Shown here piece by piece: positions 35,565 through 47,599 of a stretch of DNA of 64,000 nt. Source of the stretch: Megalopta genalis (taxonomy: Eukaryota; Arthropoda; Insecta; Hymenoptera; Halictidae); NCBI RefSeq assembly GCF_051020955.1, contig NC_135022.1:12326966-12390965 (forward strand), in the 5' to 3' direction. Numbering within the stretch: position 1 is the first letter of the stretch; each line of letters begins with the position of its first letter. Below the pieces are notes generated by a model. It was given only the letters and a program-made list of their open reading frames with translations, made no database searches and was not told where the DNA came from. The position numbers were made by a program, and so were the translations under genes.

Positions 35565-35810
35565 CCCTTTGCGATTCGATATCGTCCGCACGGCTAAATT
35601 ATTAATCGTTTGCACTCGAGCGGCGACTCCGACGCTAAAAATTGTTGCGCTATTTTCACAAGACTTTTTATCGCGTTATTAAATTTGTCCGTATTCGATA
35701 AATCGTCGAATTTGTATCAAGTGAAGACAATCGCAAGAAATGGAGATACATGCTGTGGGTTGAAAGAAATTTCTTCATTTTGGAGTTAAAGGAGCCTCGA
35801 GTGCAAAGGG
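35565..35810. mobile_element. TTAA-flanked MITE (piggyBac-like), copy 1
   Basis: TTAA flanks both sides (35561-35564 and 35811-35814). The element begins CCCTTTGCGATTCG and ends CGAGTGCAAAGGG. The typical inner sequence GTTTGCACTCGAGCGGCGAC is displaced to about 35609, as if the left end had been extended. Exact TTAA target duplications are the hallmark of the piggyBac superfamily. There is no coding capacity. Confidence 0.65.
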
Positions 35811-35814
35811 TTAA

Positions 35815-36200
35815 CCCATTGAGCTCGAAGTAACTTTAACTGGAAATCCAAAATATAAATATATAGTAATAATAATATAACACGGCGCGTTTTATGCATG
35901 TGAAATCGAGTATTGTGACTCGTTTTAATAGTTATTAAACTGTGACACTTTTAATAGTTCTTCAAATATAAGCGAATACGATGATGCAGAAATTATTTTC
36001 GGAGCTGCTGTAACAATTTTTGTGGTGCCTTCGGGTCACGCCATTCGAGTGAAATCTTTTACAATTCTAATATAATTTCACAGCAGCATAATGTTTCTTT
36101 TCTATTTCAATTCTACTTTTGGTATACTATGATAAAATATGCATGTACGTATTAGCATACATTGGTGGGAATATCAGAAAAACCTTCGGAGCGCAAAGGG
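35815..36200. mobile_element. TTAA-flanked MITE (piggyBac-like), copy 2
   Basis: It shares its left TTAA with copy 1 and has TTAA again at 36201-36204. It begins CCCATTGAGCTCGAAG and ends CTTCGGAGCGCAAAGGG. Inner stretches (ATGCATGTGAAATCGAGTAT, TTTGTGGTGCCTTCGGGTCA) match the elements at 41456 and 52358. It is longer than these (386 bp), so it may be composite. Confidence 0.6.
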
Positions 36201-36872
36201 TTAAGCCAGCATTGCAGCGTTCCATAAAATTGCTGAAGTGATAAGGGTTAAGGTCGAACTAATTAACCTACTCTTTTACGTGCTAGCGATTTGTAAGCGT
36301 TAATATAATACCTCTCTCTTCAACTACAGCTATATTCTTATAAACTTCGGCGCTATTACCATTTTGACCAATAATGTCTGCGAAGCAATCGATCTATTCG
36401 ACGATTCATTAGATCGCACCTGTGCAATAATCTATGTGAACTAACGGGCTCTCCGCGCGGTTCGCGGATAAAATAAATAAAGCCGTGAATTTGCATGAAT
36501 TTTCGAAGTCCGCAGAGAGGGATCGGAAGCCACGGTGAAACGGGGAACGCTCCGGGACTGGTTTCTAGAAGCGGAAACGGAACGAGCTGTGTAATTTCGA
36601 GGCCGGGCTCGGTTACGGTCGAGTCCGGACCGTCCGATTAATTAAAAGAAGGAGCCACGGACAAAAGCGGGGCTGGTTCGTCAGCCAGAAAGTTCGGCCC
36701 GGCCAGAAATCACGGTCCCCACGAAATCGTGCAGAAAACCGGAGCGGAAGCATTAACGAGAAGAAGTCACGGTTACGTGGCCGTGGGCCATGCGCTCTCG
36801 CGCTCGGGGTTACCGGAAGTCGAGTGACCGTAGCGGGGCAGGTGAGCTGCTCGATCCCTCGATCCTCCTCCC

Positions 36873-36908
<36 letters not shown>

Positions 36909-37206
36909 CTCTCATTCCATCTCTTTCCCTCTCTCTTACTCTCTCTTTCCCTCAATCCTCCTCCCATGTCTCTCTCTCTCTCTCTCTTCCTTCTGTCTCT
37001 CTCTTTCCCTCTCTCTTTCTCTCTCTCTTTTTCTCTTTCTTCTCTCTCTCTTTCTCTCTCTTTTTCTCTCTCTCTTTCCCTCTCTCTCTTCTCTCTCTTT
37101 CTCTCTCTCTCTTTCCCTCTCTTTCCCTCTCTCTTTCTCTCTCTCTCTTTCCCTCTCTCTTCTTCTCTCACTCTTCTCTCTCTTCCCTCTCTCTTCCCTC
37201 TCTCTT

Positions 37207-37239
<33 letters not shown>

Positions 37240-37262
37240 TTCCCTCTCTCTCTCTCTCTCCC
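36873..37262. repeat. CT-rich pyrimidine tract
   Basis: About 390 bp of CTCTCTTTCCCTCTCTC words on the plus strand with a loose 12-40-bp periodicity. The 670 bases before it (36205-36870) are mixed composition with no gene recognised. Confidence 0.9.
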
Positions 37263-38496
37263 TCCTGTCCACTGGTTGTGTGCGCGCTGCGAAAGAAAGA
37301 AAAATGGAAGGAGAGCCCGTAAAGGAAGTGACGTCGCACCGCGAGCGAGCGAGCAGGCGAGCAAAGCGAGCGAGAAGCGAGACTCGTTCACGCTGCGACG
37401 GGAGAAGGTGGTGTGGTGCGCGCTCCACCTTCTATCACCTAGGAAAACAGGGCATAACTCTTTCCTGTGCCGCCGCTTCTCGCGTCCGACAATGGAGACT
37501 GCAGGCGGATCGATGGGATCCAGGCGAACCCGCCACCGTGCTCCACTTCGATCGAGATTTTACCGCAATATCGATCTATCCGCGCGCCGGCTTTCCCAAT
37601 GGGCCATGTTGGGGATCCAATCGTGTGTACCCCGGCCAAATGCACGCGTATCTAAGAGGCCGCTGCGCGAGTGCAGCGACACGCATTTGCCTACGGAAAG
37701 ATCCTCGATGCTCGGGCAAAGCGGACAGCCTCCTTCGCGGCCGCTTATCGGTCGCTGTTACGCTCTTTCGTATGTAGTCGTTACTTGGTGTAATTGGATA
37801 TATTTTGTGGAAAATAGATTTATTTTCAAATTTATTTATTAAAGTAGAAAAGAAACGTTTGTAGAATCTGAGGATACTTTCGCATTGCTGTTAACTCGTT
37901 AGAACGATTATGAAGAGAAATAAATGTTTGCGTAGCTTTTGCACGTTCTAATTAACGAGGACAATTTTTATTTCGCATATAAATCTAGTTGTAACAGGCA
38001 TGGTTATATTTTAATTAATTCACGGAATTGATTTATGGCCAGCTCAATTGTTTGTATAGAATTCTTGTTAGTGTAAATCAATTGGGCGATTGTAAATCAA
38101 TCACCGAACTTTGTTTTCATACTTTCAGAATTTATATATAATATATAATTATTATAATAGTTATTTATATAATATTATTTACTACACCAAAGGGTCTGGG
38201 ACCCGTATATGTAAATAAATTGTAAATACCGCTATACGATTATACCATTACAATTACACTGCGATTTTTGTGATTATAGAAATATAATAATAATTAATCG
38301 CGAAATAAAAATTGTCTGCGTCAATTGCAAGAAATAGAAACTTAGTAAAAAGTTCATTCCTTTTTTAACAATTTTATCAGATTGAAAACAATGCAACGGC
38401 ATTTCTAAATTCTTCGTGTTCCTCTACTATTCGAAATTGAAACGTCTCGTTTCTACCATAAACGCATAAAATCCGCTGTCTAGTTATAACGAAGCA
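37263..38496. other. Intergenic DNA, no gene recognised
   Basis: It is GC-rich to about 37780. Plus and minus frames overlap there and none shows a domain. After that it is AT-rich, with a TATA-rich patch at 38135-38180. ACGCATAAAATCCGCTGTC at 38461 recurs in variant form at about 1029 and 6188. Confidence 0.5.
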
Positions 38497-39171
38497 CAGT
38501 AAATTCTCCCAAATTTTCCTTCAGCTTGTAAACAAAAATGGACCATTTGGGAATATTTAAAATTAATATTAATAATTTGGGAATATTCAAAATTAATATT
38601 AGTAATTTGGGAATATTTAAAATTAATATTAATAATTTGGGAATATTTAAAATTAATATTAATAATTTGGGAACATTTTAAATTAATATTAATAATTTAG
38701 GAATATTTAAAATTAATATTAATAATTTGGGAATATTTAAAATTAATAATTTAGGAATATTTAAAATTAATATTAATAATTTGGGAATATTTAAAATTAA
38801 TATTAATAATTTGGGAATATTCAAAATTAATATTAATAATTTGGGAATATTTAAAATTAATATTAATAATTTGGGAATATTTAAAATTAATATTAATAAT
38901 TTGGGAACATTTTAAATTAATATTAATAATTTAGGAATATTTAAAATTAATATTAATAATTTGGGAATATTTAAAATTAATATTAATAATTTGGGAATAT
39001 TCAAAATTAATATTAATAATACTAATACTAAAAATACGCTACTCATTTTTATAGTCGCCGATAGTCAACGACTCTAAAAAACGAGACGCAAGGCTCGAAT
39101 AATCGTATCTCCTCATTCCAAATTGTCCCTTTTCGTGCACAATCCGAGCGTCAATTAGGGAGAATTGACCG
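38497..39171. mobile_element. Hairpin MITE, CAGT-type ends, copy D, expanded by a minisatellite
   Basis: The left end CAGTAAATTCTCCC and arm AACAAAAATGGACCATTTGG are present, and the right arm is complete from about 39030 to the end GGGAGAATTGACCG followed by TA. The inner half of the left arm is missing, and a 476-bp tandem array occupies its place. The array unit begins with ATTTGGGAA, which is the arm's own sequence. Confidence 0.8.
38545..39020. repeat. 30-bp minisatellite inside MITE copy D, 234-bp higher-order unit
   Basis: About sixteen copies of a 30-bp unit (AATTTGGGAATATTTAAAAT then TAATATTAAT). Two marker variants each recur 234 bp apart: GGGAATATTC at 38579 and 38813, and GGGAACATTTT at 38669 and 38903. 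So a block of seven full units plus one 24-bp short unit was duplicated as a whole. The 62-codon frame across it has a 10-residue period and is a repeat product. Confidence 0.9.
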
Positions 39172-39689
39172 TATTCGGCGTACCACTGCACGTGCTAATC
39201 CGCACACATTCAGAATCGGACAGAGTCCACGATCGAGATATCTCCGGAAAGATCTCTTAGCCCGCGACGGCACAAGCGATCCCAGCGTAGTTTTCCGCGG
39301 GCGATTTTACTTATCGGCCAGGTGGCAAATTTGTTGGGAAAAAACGAAGTCGTTCCAGGTGGAAGAGCCCGGGGGCAGAGATCGCTTCGGGATTCTCGCG
39401 TAATCGCGGAACGCTCGCGAAACGGTCGCGCAACGTTCCGCGGGATCGCGGCGGGAGGTGTAACGCGTGAAATCACCGAAGGACGCTCGCGCTTTCTCGC
39501 GGAGACTCTTTCGGCGGGATTGTGCGAGGGACGGTCGCGCGAGCGCAGTCGAACGATTGTCCTAACGACAACGACAGTTTTCTCTCGCAACTCAGCCGAT
39601 TATTGCGGCACATCGGAACGCGGTTCGTTGCGTGAAAGTCCACCGTCCGTCCGTCCGTCCGTCCGCTCGTTTGCCCGTGCTCGCGAGAG

Positions 39690-39726
39690 AGAATACAAAC
39701 GCGAGCTGGAGAACGCGAGAGAGAAT

Positions 39727-39770
<44 letters not shown>

Positions 39771-40373
39771 ACGAAAGAGAGAATACAAAAGCGAGCGAGA
39801 GAACGCGAGAGAGAACACGAGAGAGAATACAAGAGAGAGCGAGGGAACGCGAGAGAGAATATAAGAGAGAGAGAGAGAGAGAGAATATAAGAGAGAGCGA
39901 GAGAACGCAAGAGAGAATACAAGAGAGAGAGAGAGAGAGAGAGAACGCTGGAGAGAATACAAGAGAGAGCGAGAGGACGCGAGAGAGAATACAAGAGAGA
40001 GACAGAGAGGGCGAGAGAACACGAGAGAATATAAGAGAGAGAGCGAGAGAGAGTGTGAGAGAACGCGAGAGAGAACGCCGGAGAGAATAGAAGAGAGAAC
40101 GAGAGAACGCGAGAGAGAATACGAGAGAGAGAGAGAACACGAGAGAATATAAGAGAGAGAGCGGGAGAGACAGAGTGTGAGAGAACGCGAGAGAGAACGC
40201 CGGAGAGAATAGAAGAGAGAGCGAGAGAACGCGAGAGAGAATACGAGAGAGAGAGAGAGAGAAAGCACGAGAGAATATAAGAGAGAGAGCGGGAGAGAGA
40301 GAGTGTGAGAAAACGCGAGAGAGAAAGCCGAAGAGAATACAAGAGAGAGCGAAAGAACGCAAGAGAGAAGACA

Positions 40374-40405
<32 letters not shown>

Positions 40406-40460
40406 AGAGGGAACTCGGGAGAGAACGCGAGAGAGAACGAAAGAGAATGAGCGACCGAGA
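39690..40460. repeat. GA-rich minisatellite, 770 bp, higher-order period about 121-129 bp
   Basis: Words such as GAGCGAGAGAACGCGAGAGA and GAATACAAGAGAGAG fill the tract. The marker AGTGTGAGA recurs at about 40052, 40173 and 40302. The long minus-strand frames (up to 461 codons) are serine/leucine artefacts. The preceding 39172-39690 is GC-rich with no gene recognised. Confidence 0.9.
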
Positions 40461-41455
40461 GGGAGAACTGCGCGAAGAGGAGTCGTGGAACGAGGGGGAG
40501 GAGAAGGCGGAGGAGGAAAGGGAGGAGGCCGAGGGAGAGGAAGGGAGAGAAGAGGCGACAGTTTCCGGTCTCCCTGAACACTCGTTCGCTCCGTGGCCTC
40601 TATCCTCGTGTGCTCGCCGCGAGCATTTGGCAAGCCACTTTTCCAATGCCCTTTCCGATCGACCGACACTCCGTGATTAGCCTGTCTCGACGCGCTCGCT
40701 GTCGCTGCGACTGTCGCGGCGCACTCGCAGAGACCGTGCTTCCGAATTCGCACGAAATTTATCGCCGGTCGAATCGTCCGACAAAAATGTGTCCGATCCT
40801 GCCGAACCGTTCGATCGACTCGTTCCGAACGAAAATAAAAACCCCACCAAAGAAACAATTTTTTTTTTCTTTAACCCTCGGAGAGACTGCGATTACCGGA
40901 CCATTTTGTTCCGGCGCACTTAAATCATAATAACGTTTAATCGATTCATACGCGTTCGGGTGAAGATCGATTTTTACGATAAAAACGAAAGCATAATTTA
41001 TTTTAATTGGCGGGGAATCAGCGAATCCGGTGAACTGTTTATTACGAACAGATTTGAATCTAGTCGAATTGTGGTTGTAAACATGTCGATCTTATCGCTG
41101 TTGTTCTTAATGAATGTGCTAGGTCATTAAATATGAAATGCATCGATTTCATAGGAGAATTATACGCAGAGTGACCTTAATGACCTAATATGTGTCCTGT
41201 AAAACGCGTCGATCGAACCAAATCTCGACGAGAGTACTGTTAGACAATGTTGGGCGATGTTAATGGTTTTTTAATTACAGTGATCGCTGTTTCACGGAGG
41301 CAATTTTTCGACATTTGGAAGAATTTTAAGAAAGACAATCGTTGCAATGGGATACGTCGATATTATTCGAAAATATATAAATTTTTCATTATTTTTATAT
41401 AAATTGAAGATTCGTTCGATGAAAGCACAATTTCGTCTAGCGAAGAAGAATTTAA
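40461..41455. other. Intergenic DNA, no gene recognised
   Basis: GC-rich to about 40850, then AT-rich. TTAACCCTCGGAGAGACTG at 40873 looks like one end of a TTAA-type element, but its partner is not found. Confidence 0.5.
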
Positions 41456-41671
41456 CCCTAAAACCCCTTCTAAAATAACTTCTCTGACTTATAGTATTTC
41501 CATTTTATAACAAAGTGCATTTTATAACAATCTTTCTTAAATAATTGTTTTAATTATTTTTTTATAACATAATAATTGTTTAAATCTAAACTTTGTTGAT
41601 ATAAAAATTATCTTGGAACGTGATGTAACGATTTTAGCGGTGCCTCAGAGTCACCACTCGAGTGCAAAGGG
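41456..41671. mobile_element. TTAA-flanked MITE (piggyBac-like), copy 3
   Basis: TTAA is at 41452-41455 and 41672-41675. It ends GTCACCACTCGAGTGCAAAGG. Inside, GACTTATAGTATTTCCATTT and GGAACGTGATGTAACGATTT match the reverse complement of the element at 52358, so the two copies lie in opposite orientation. The left terminus has diverged (CCCTAAAACCCC). Confidence 0.75.
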
Positions 41672-44479
41672 TTAATTCTACAATTGACGATTTATGATAC
41701 ATTTATTATAAATTGAATTTAACGCGTGATTCATGTACGAGTGACACTAATTTTTAACTAGGTTTTTGACATTCGTTTCTATTGTAATATATTGAGCAAA
41801 TTGAATGTTACTAGAATTTGTACAGTACAAAATAATCTACATTTCCTACGGTAAATTTTCACTTGTTAGTTTCAGCACCATTAATTAAATGGCTTCGATA
41901 TTGTGTCAATTATTCAAAGGTAATATTCTGCACTCGACGTGTTAATTTGATATAATTTTAATTCACCTTATATATATATATTATTATTTTACAATCAATA
42001 TATATATATATATTGTAATATATAATATATATTTGTATATATGTTTATAATATATAACATATATTTGTTTATAATATATATTTAATATATTTCTCTAATA
42101 GAAAAATGTCTTGCTGACCAACCGTTGATGAACATGGTACATATGCATAAACGAATAAGCATCTGCATTTGTTGCAATAAAGCTACAGGGACACGCGATA
42201 GACAATAAGCGTAAAAAGTGGGTTTTGTCCAGTTAGTGGCTCGAATCGCGCGGGGGCCGCAGGTAGAACGCCGCGCGATGAATAATGCACAGAAGCGGAT
42301 TATCCTCGAAACGAGTTCTCCGCTTAACTCCCACGCGCTCCGACTACCTTGAGACAGGTGTTCTATGCGTGCACCCGATAACCGATAAAGCTCGTTGCTC
42401 CGGCTATCGCCGCGAATACGAGAAACGTGTCACGGGACGCTCCCACAGCGCGCTTCTTCGCGGTTCGACTTCGGTCACCGAGAGCTTCCGGTTCTCGAAC
42501 CGATCGATTTCGCAAGGAGAGAACGCGAAGCAGAGAGCGAGAGAGAGAGAGAGAGCGAGAGCGAGAGAGAGAGAGAGAGAGAGGCAGAAGAGAATTACGC
42601 AGGATGATCTCGCGGGTTTCGAAAGCGGAAAAGGGCGACGAGCCTGGCCCCGCTAAATGCCACGAGCAATTAAACCATTCTGTCGATTAATTACCGCCGA
42701 TTGGATTCGACGAATCCGCATGATTGATCGACTTTATCGGCGCGCGACAAACGAGTCGACGCTTTGTCCGTGTCCCAGGGATCTCTTCTCCGTTATCTCC
42801 CTTGTCGATCGTCGAAAGCGAGATCCGTCGATCGGACAATCGGACGATCCCGGTTGCACCTCCCTTCGTTTTTTGCAGCGGCGCGGAACGTCGCCGGCCG
42901 TCGTTTCCTAATCGAATCCGACGCGACTTTCGTGCGATCGTTGAGCAATCGCAAGCAACGCGAAAGGAAAAGCCATTCGTCGATCGTTCGCGCCGCGCTG
43001 TGGGACGGAAATCACCTAAAAGCGGCGAAAGACAATCTCTAACTGAAATCAGAGTATGTCCAGCTTCTCGATTCTTTACGACAAGAATTTATATACTGTG
43101 TGCGACGTCGCAATTTACGCTGTGTATCTTCGAATTAAATTCGCTGTATATATTATATTATTATTTTTTATTGTTATTATTATTGTTATTATTATATATT
43201 ATGATATAATATATAATATAATATATATTATGTAATAATACATATTATAATATAATATAATATTATAATATATTATATATATTATATATATTATAATATA
43301 TTATATATATTATATATATTATAATATATTATATATATTATATATATTATATGCCGTATCGAAACGATTATCCTGTTTGCATCAATTATAAAAAGAAATG
43401 ATTCTCCCACTTTTTAAAATAATGTTCTGTACCTGCTCTATCATTCATTTCAAGGCGTAAGCATAATCTATTAAGTATGATACAGCTATATAAATATAAT
43501 AAGTATTTATGTGACTTTTATTTTATATGATAAAAATAAAAGCTTTTATCTCGTAAAATTTATAAATTGGACAATCATTTCGATACGGAGGGAGTATTCT
43601 GAAATCTAAAGGGTATTTCATCCGTTTAATAAATAAATGAATAATAATAATAATCTGTAAACGAAGACGTAATTATAAAACACGCGTATTTAATGCACGA
43701 ATACCGAAACAATTAAGAATTCATTAAAACTGAATAATGGTAAAACTTTCTTCATGTTAAAATTTAGATATAAATTGAGACATAATCTTAAGGCAATAAA
43801 AATTAACACATACACTTAAGGCAATAAAAATTCATACTATCGAACTAAACAAGAAACGGTTAATTAAATCAAGAAAACAGCAGCAAACGGTAAAGCTTAT
43901 ATCTCAGTCGTCTCGAGGTGGATTTCACTGAAACCATGTCACCGTGTCAATGATTAATAAAAACGACAATAGACGACAATAGATTAATAAAAACGACCAC
44001 TTTTCATTTTAACGTCACTTACGGAGCGAGACATTTTTGTTCATTTATTTACCAGCTTGTCGCGTAAACGGGATGGACCCTTGGCTTCCAAAAAGTATAA
44101 TAACAGCGTGTACACGGGTCAGAATTTATAAATAATAATAATAACAATATAACCGCGTTCGAGCGCCTTTTACCCTACAGTGCGCCGCCCACGCCAGCGC
44201 GCGGCAGGAAGATTCGTGATTACAAAAATTGTTCGACCTCCGGCCGAGGCCCATCGTTCTAATCCTTTTCATCCGATATATTTTTACGGTAAGGGTAGCA
44301 GTTCCCACGATACACCCGAAAATCTCGTCGTCGAGATCTCGATCGACGAATCTTGTAAATTAGTACGAGGAATCGACGGGCCAACAAGGCGGACGGCGCC
44401 GTCTCGTTTTAATTTCAGGACCGAAGTCGAGAGAACGAGGCAAGAAAAAGGAAGAGGCGAGACGAGAGTGCGCGAGCGA
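41672..44479. other. Intergenic DNA, no gene recognised
   Basis: AT-rich to about 42200, then a GC-rich block 42200-43060 containing a GA run at 42536-42582, then TATA-rich DNA at 43140-43350 and AT-rich DNA to 44140. Open frames in the GC-rich block run on several frames at once and lack domains. Confidence 0.5.
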
Positions 44480-44486
44480 GCGAGCG

Positions 44487-44544
<58 letters not shown>

Positions 44545-44775
44545 AGAAGGGAGAGGGGGCACGTAGTAAGCGTAGTAAGACACGACCGGAAGTTCGAAAG
44601 GGGAAGCCCCTCGTGGAGGCCGGGGAACCGGAAACGGCCGAATGCTCGTCACGAGCTTCGCCGGCCGGCCCGAAGAAACCCAGCCAGAAAGAAAGAGCAG
44701 TCAACGAGAGCGAGAGAGAGAGAGCAAAAGTGAGAAAGAGCATCGGGGAGAGAGAGCAAAAGGGAGAGAAAGCAT

Positions 44776-44811
<36 letters not shown>

Positions 44812-44840
44812 GAGAAAGCAAAAGGAAGAAAAAGCATCGA

Positions 44841-44871
<31 letters not shown>

Positions 44872-45270
44872 TTAAAAGGTAGCAAAAGTATTAGAGAGAC
44901 AGAGAGAAACACAGAGAGAGCAAAAGGGAGAAAAAGCATCGAAGAGACAGAGAGAGGGAGAGAGAAATTAAAAGGGAGCAAGAGCATTGTAGAGAAAGAG
45001 AGAAACACACAGAGAGCAAAAGGGAGAAAAAGCATCGAAGAGACAGAGAGAGGGAGAGAGAAATTAAAAGGGAGCAAGAGCATTGTAGCGAAAGAGAGAA
45101 ACACACAGAGAGCAAAAGGGAGAAAAAGCATCGAAGAGAGAGGGAAAGAACGAGAAAGAGCATCGGAGAGAGAAAGAGAGAACGATAAAGAGCATCGCAG
45201 AGAGAAAGAGAGAGAGAGCATCGTAGAAAGAAAGGAAAAGAGAAAAAAAGGTAGTAAGAGCATCGGAGAG
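44480..45270. repeat. GA microsatellite and AGCAAAAGGGAGAAAAAGCA minisatellite
   Basis: A pure GA run lies at 44487-44535. From about 44700 the units mix AGAGAGCAAAAGGGAGAAAA with AGCATCG.AGAGA words. A 96-bp higher unit is visible where AAATTAAAAGGGAGCAAGAG recurs at 44965 and 45061. Frames on both strands are artefacts. Confidence 0.9.
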
Positions 45271-45442
45271 AGAGATCGAGAGCGGTCTCGGAGCGAGGCC
45301 CGAGGGAGAAAAACGAGCAAACGAGAAAACGAAAGGATTTTACGGGCAGAGGCTGCTAAACGAGCTGCGGATCAAAGGGCGGCGTATTAATTGATATTAA
45401 TTGCTGCTCGGCCTCTCGGCTACGCTCGTCGAGCAGGACGAG

Positions 45443-45479
<37 letters not shown>

Positions 45480-46857
45480 TGGTCTTCTGCTTTTCTGGAA
45501 AGATAATCATCCTCGACGGAAATAGCTCCTCCAGCGACCTACATAAGTACATTCGGTCCCCGCAAATCATTCCCGATTCACGGGCGATCGCGGGCCGCGA
45601 AGCTTGAATGGCCGTTCGGCAGGGGTCCGCCGACGAATCGCCGATAAATCGTCGAGGAGTCGCGCGTGTCCGGCTACACGAATACAGCCGTGTACGACAC
45701 GATCAATTAACAATCCCTGGGGACACGGCGCCGCGGTCCCCATAAGAAAAAGAAAAACAAGCACAAAGAGGAAAACAACGACCGGGAGAAAGAGAAGGTG
45801 AAGGCGACGGCGAAGGAGGAGGAGGAGGAGAAAGTCCTGCACGCCTCCGAAATATGTAACCGACACTTCGGGAAGACGTTGTTGCTCGCGACGAAGCACT
45901 GCACTCGTGTACAGTGCACGGTGTGCACCAACACGCGAGCCGGTGTACGCACGTCGGTCGACAAAAGCCCGACGAGAGAACACCATCGTGCGGCCGACAC
46001 GGTGGGAGTATGTCCAAGAATGAGTAATACGGAGAGAACAGAGAGAGAGAGAGAGAGAGAAAGGGGGGTATAGAGGGGGGACACAAAGGGCCCGGGGCCG
46101 AGGGAGAAGGAGCACTAATGAATGACTACAAAAGGAACAGGTACGGAAAGAGAGAAAGAGGGAGGGAGAGAGTTCGAGAGAGAGAGAGACGGAAGCAGTG
46201 AATGAACGCCGGGGAGAGAGAGACCACGGGCTCTCGCCACGGGAGAGACAGAGAGACGGAGAGAGAGAGAGGGAAGCCGACGGTAGCACGCACGCCAAGG
46301 GGATAAGGGACGTCACACGAGGGTGAGCCAGCACGGAGAGGAGAGTTATTTTGGTGCGTGTATCGAAATCAGAATGCAACAAGTGACACATGCGTGCCTC
46401 TACTGCCGTGGCCAGAAACATTGCTTAAATCTCCAGGCCGGTTCCCCTGCGCCCTACGCCCCGTGCAGCGAACATACGCTTCTAACTTTAGATCCGCCAT
46501 CGGGAACTTGACAGACCCGGCCTCCGCTTTGACACGCTTCCCTTTTCTTTTCCCATCCCTTTCCATTCCTTTACGTCGTCGCTAACGAGATTTCCGAGAA
46601 CCGCCGCGCGGCCCGTCGCCCAGCGAACGCTCGATCGCGATCCACGCTGGATCGCCGGCGTTCATCGCGGAAAGATCGACGGCTCGCATTCGATTCAGCG
46701 CCGTTCGTCGTTCTCCGGTTCCAGCTAAAATGTCTACTGCGGTGATAGAAAGTGATGGTGCGACGTGGAGAAGTTCGGGAGAAAGGCAAGCATTCTTAAA
46801 ACCGCCGGTCAAACGACCGGTTTCGCATTTTTGATTTCATAATTATCGAAGTCGTGA
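45271..46857. other. GC-rich block with small microsatellites, no gene recognised
   Basis: It contains a CT run (45444-45472), GA runs near 46040 and 46175, and a GAGGAG run near 45818. A 284-codon minus frame crosses all three repeats and has no domain. ACCGCCGGTCAAACGACCGG at 46802 is a short inverted repeat. Confidence 0.5.
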
Positions 46858-46859
46858 AA

Positions 46860-46961
46860 TTGTTGAATATATAATATAATAATATAAATAAGTATAGTAT
46901 AATATATGTATAATATAGTATGTATAGTATAGTATAGTATAGTATAGTATAGTATAATATG

Positions 46962-47025
<64 letters not shown>

Positions 47026-47115
47026 TATATAGTATAATATAGTATAATATAATAATATATAATATAATAATATATAATATATAATATATATAAGTAGAAT
47101 AAATAATATATATAT
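46860..47115. repeat. TA dinucleotide and GTATA microsatellite
   Basis: A pure TA run of about 50 bases sits inside AGTATAGTATAATATA words. It is low complexity. Confidence 0.9.
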
Positions 47116-47313
47116 AAGTCGTTTAAAATTGTTGAATATATTTTTTTAGTCGGGCACGCGCTATTGTAAAAATTGCAGAAAAATTTGGATTAACTTTATC
47201 TTGTAATTATCACGAGGCAATTATTGTTGGGTTGCTTTTAGACCTTGGTGGTCTAAATATTAATTCGTCGAGAGACGCTACTGGGTAAAATTGACCACAG
47301 AAGTCATCGAGTG

Positions 47314-47382
47314 AAATTAACAGTAGATTTACGGATCACTAAAGCAACGGTAAGACACTTATTCTGATTTTCAACGTTCTTC
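47314..47382 (+). repeat. Dispersed direct repeat, second copy at 48876-48955
   Basis: TTAACAGTAGATTTACGGAT then CACTAAAGCAA and AAGACACTTATTCTGATTT recur as TTAACGTTAAATTTACGGAT, CACTAAAAGCAA and AAGACATTTATTCCGATTT. The second copy has an extra 22-base insertion in the middle. Class unknown. Confidence 0.6.
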
Positions 47383-47599
47383 TTAGTATTATTAGTTAAT
47401 AATATTAATAGTAATTTCAGTTTTATAGAAGTTTCATTATAATTTCAATAAATTTTATTGAAGGTTTTTAAATTTTTGGACTAATTTTAAATTCGACTTA
47501 ATTTGAAAATATTTAAATGTTATTATATTTATATTGAAATGAATAGATTCAACATTTTATAATGATTTATAGATTAGAGTTTACCTAGAATTAGATCGA

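Noticed and set aside
38727..38915. 62-codon frame with 10-residue repeats
   Set aside because: It is produced by the 30-bp minisatellite inside a MITE. The unit variants elsewhere in the array break the frame.
39473..40858. 461-codon minus-strand frame rich in serine and leucine, and similar frames over other CT/GA tracts
   Set aside because: It is a translation of a GA/CT minisatellite. Several frames on both strands are open at once because the repeat lacks stop codons.
40873..40895. TTAACCCTCGGAGAG as the left end of another TTAA element
   Set aside because: No matching inverted end with TTAA was found within about 1 kb.
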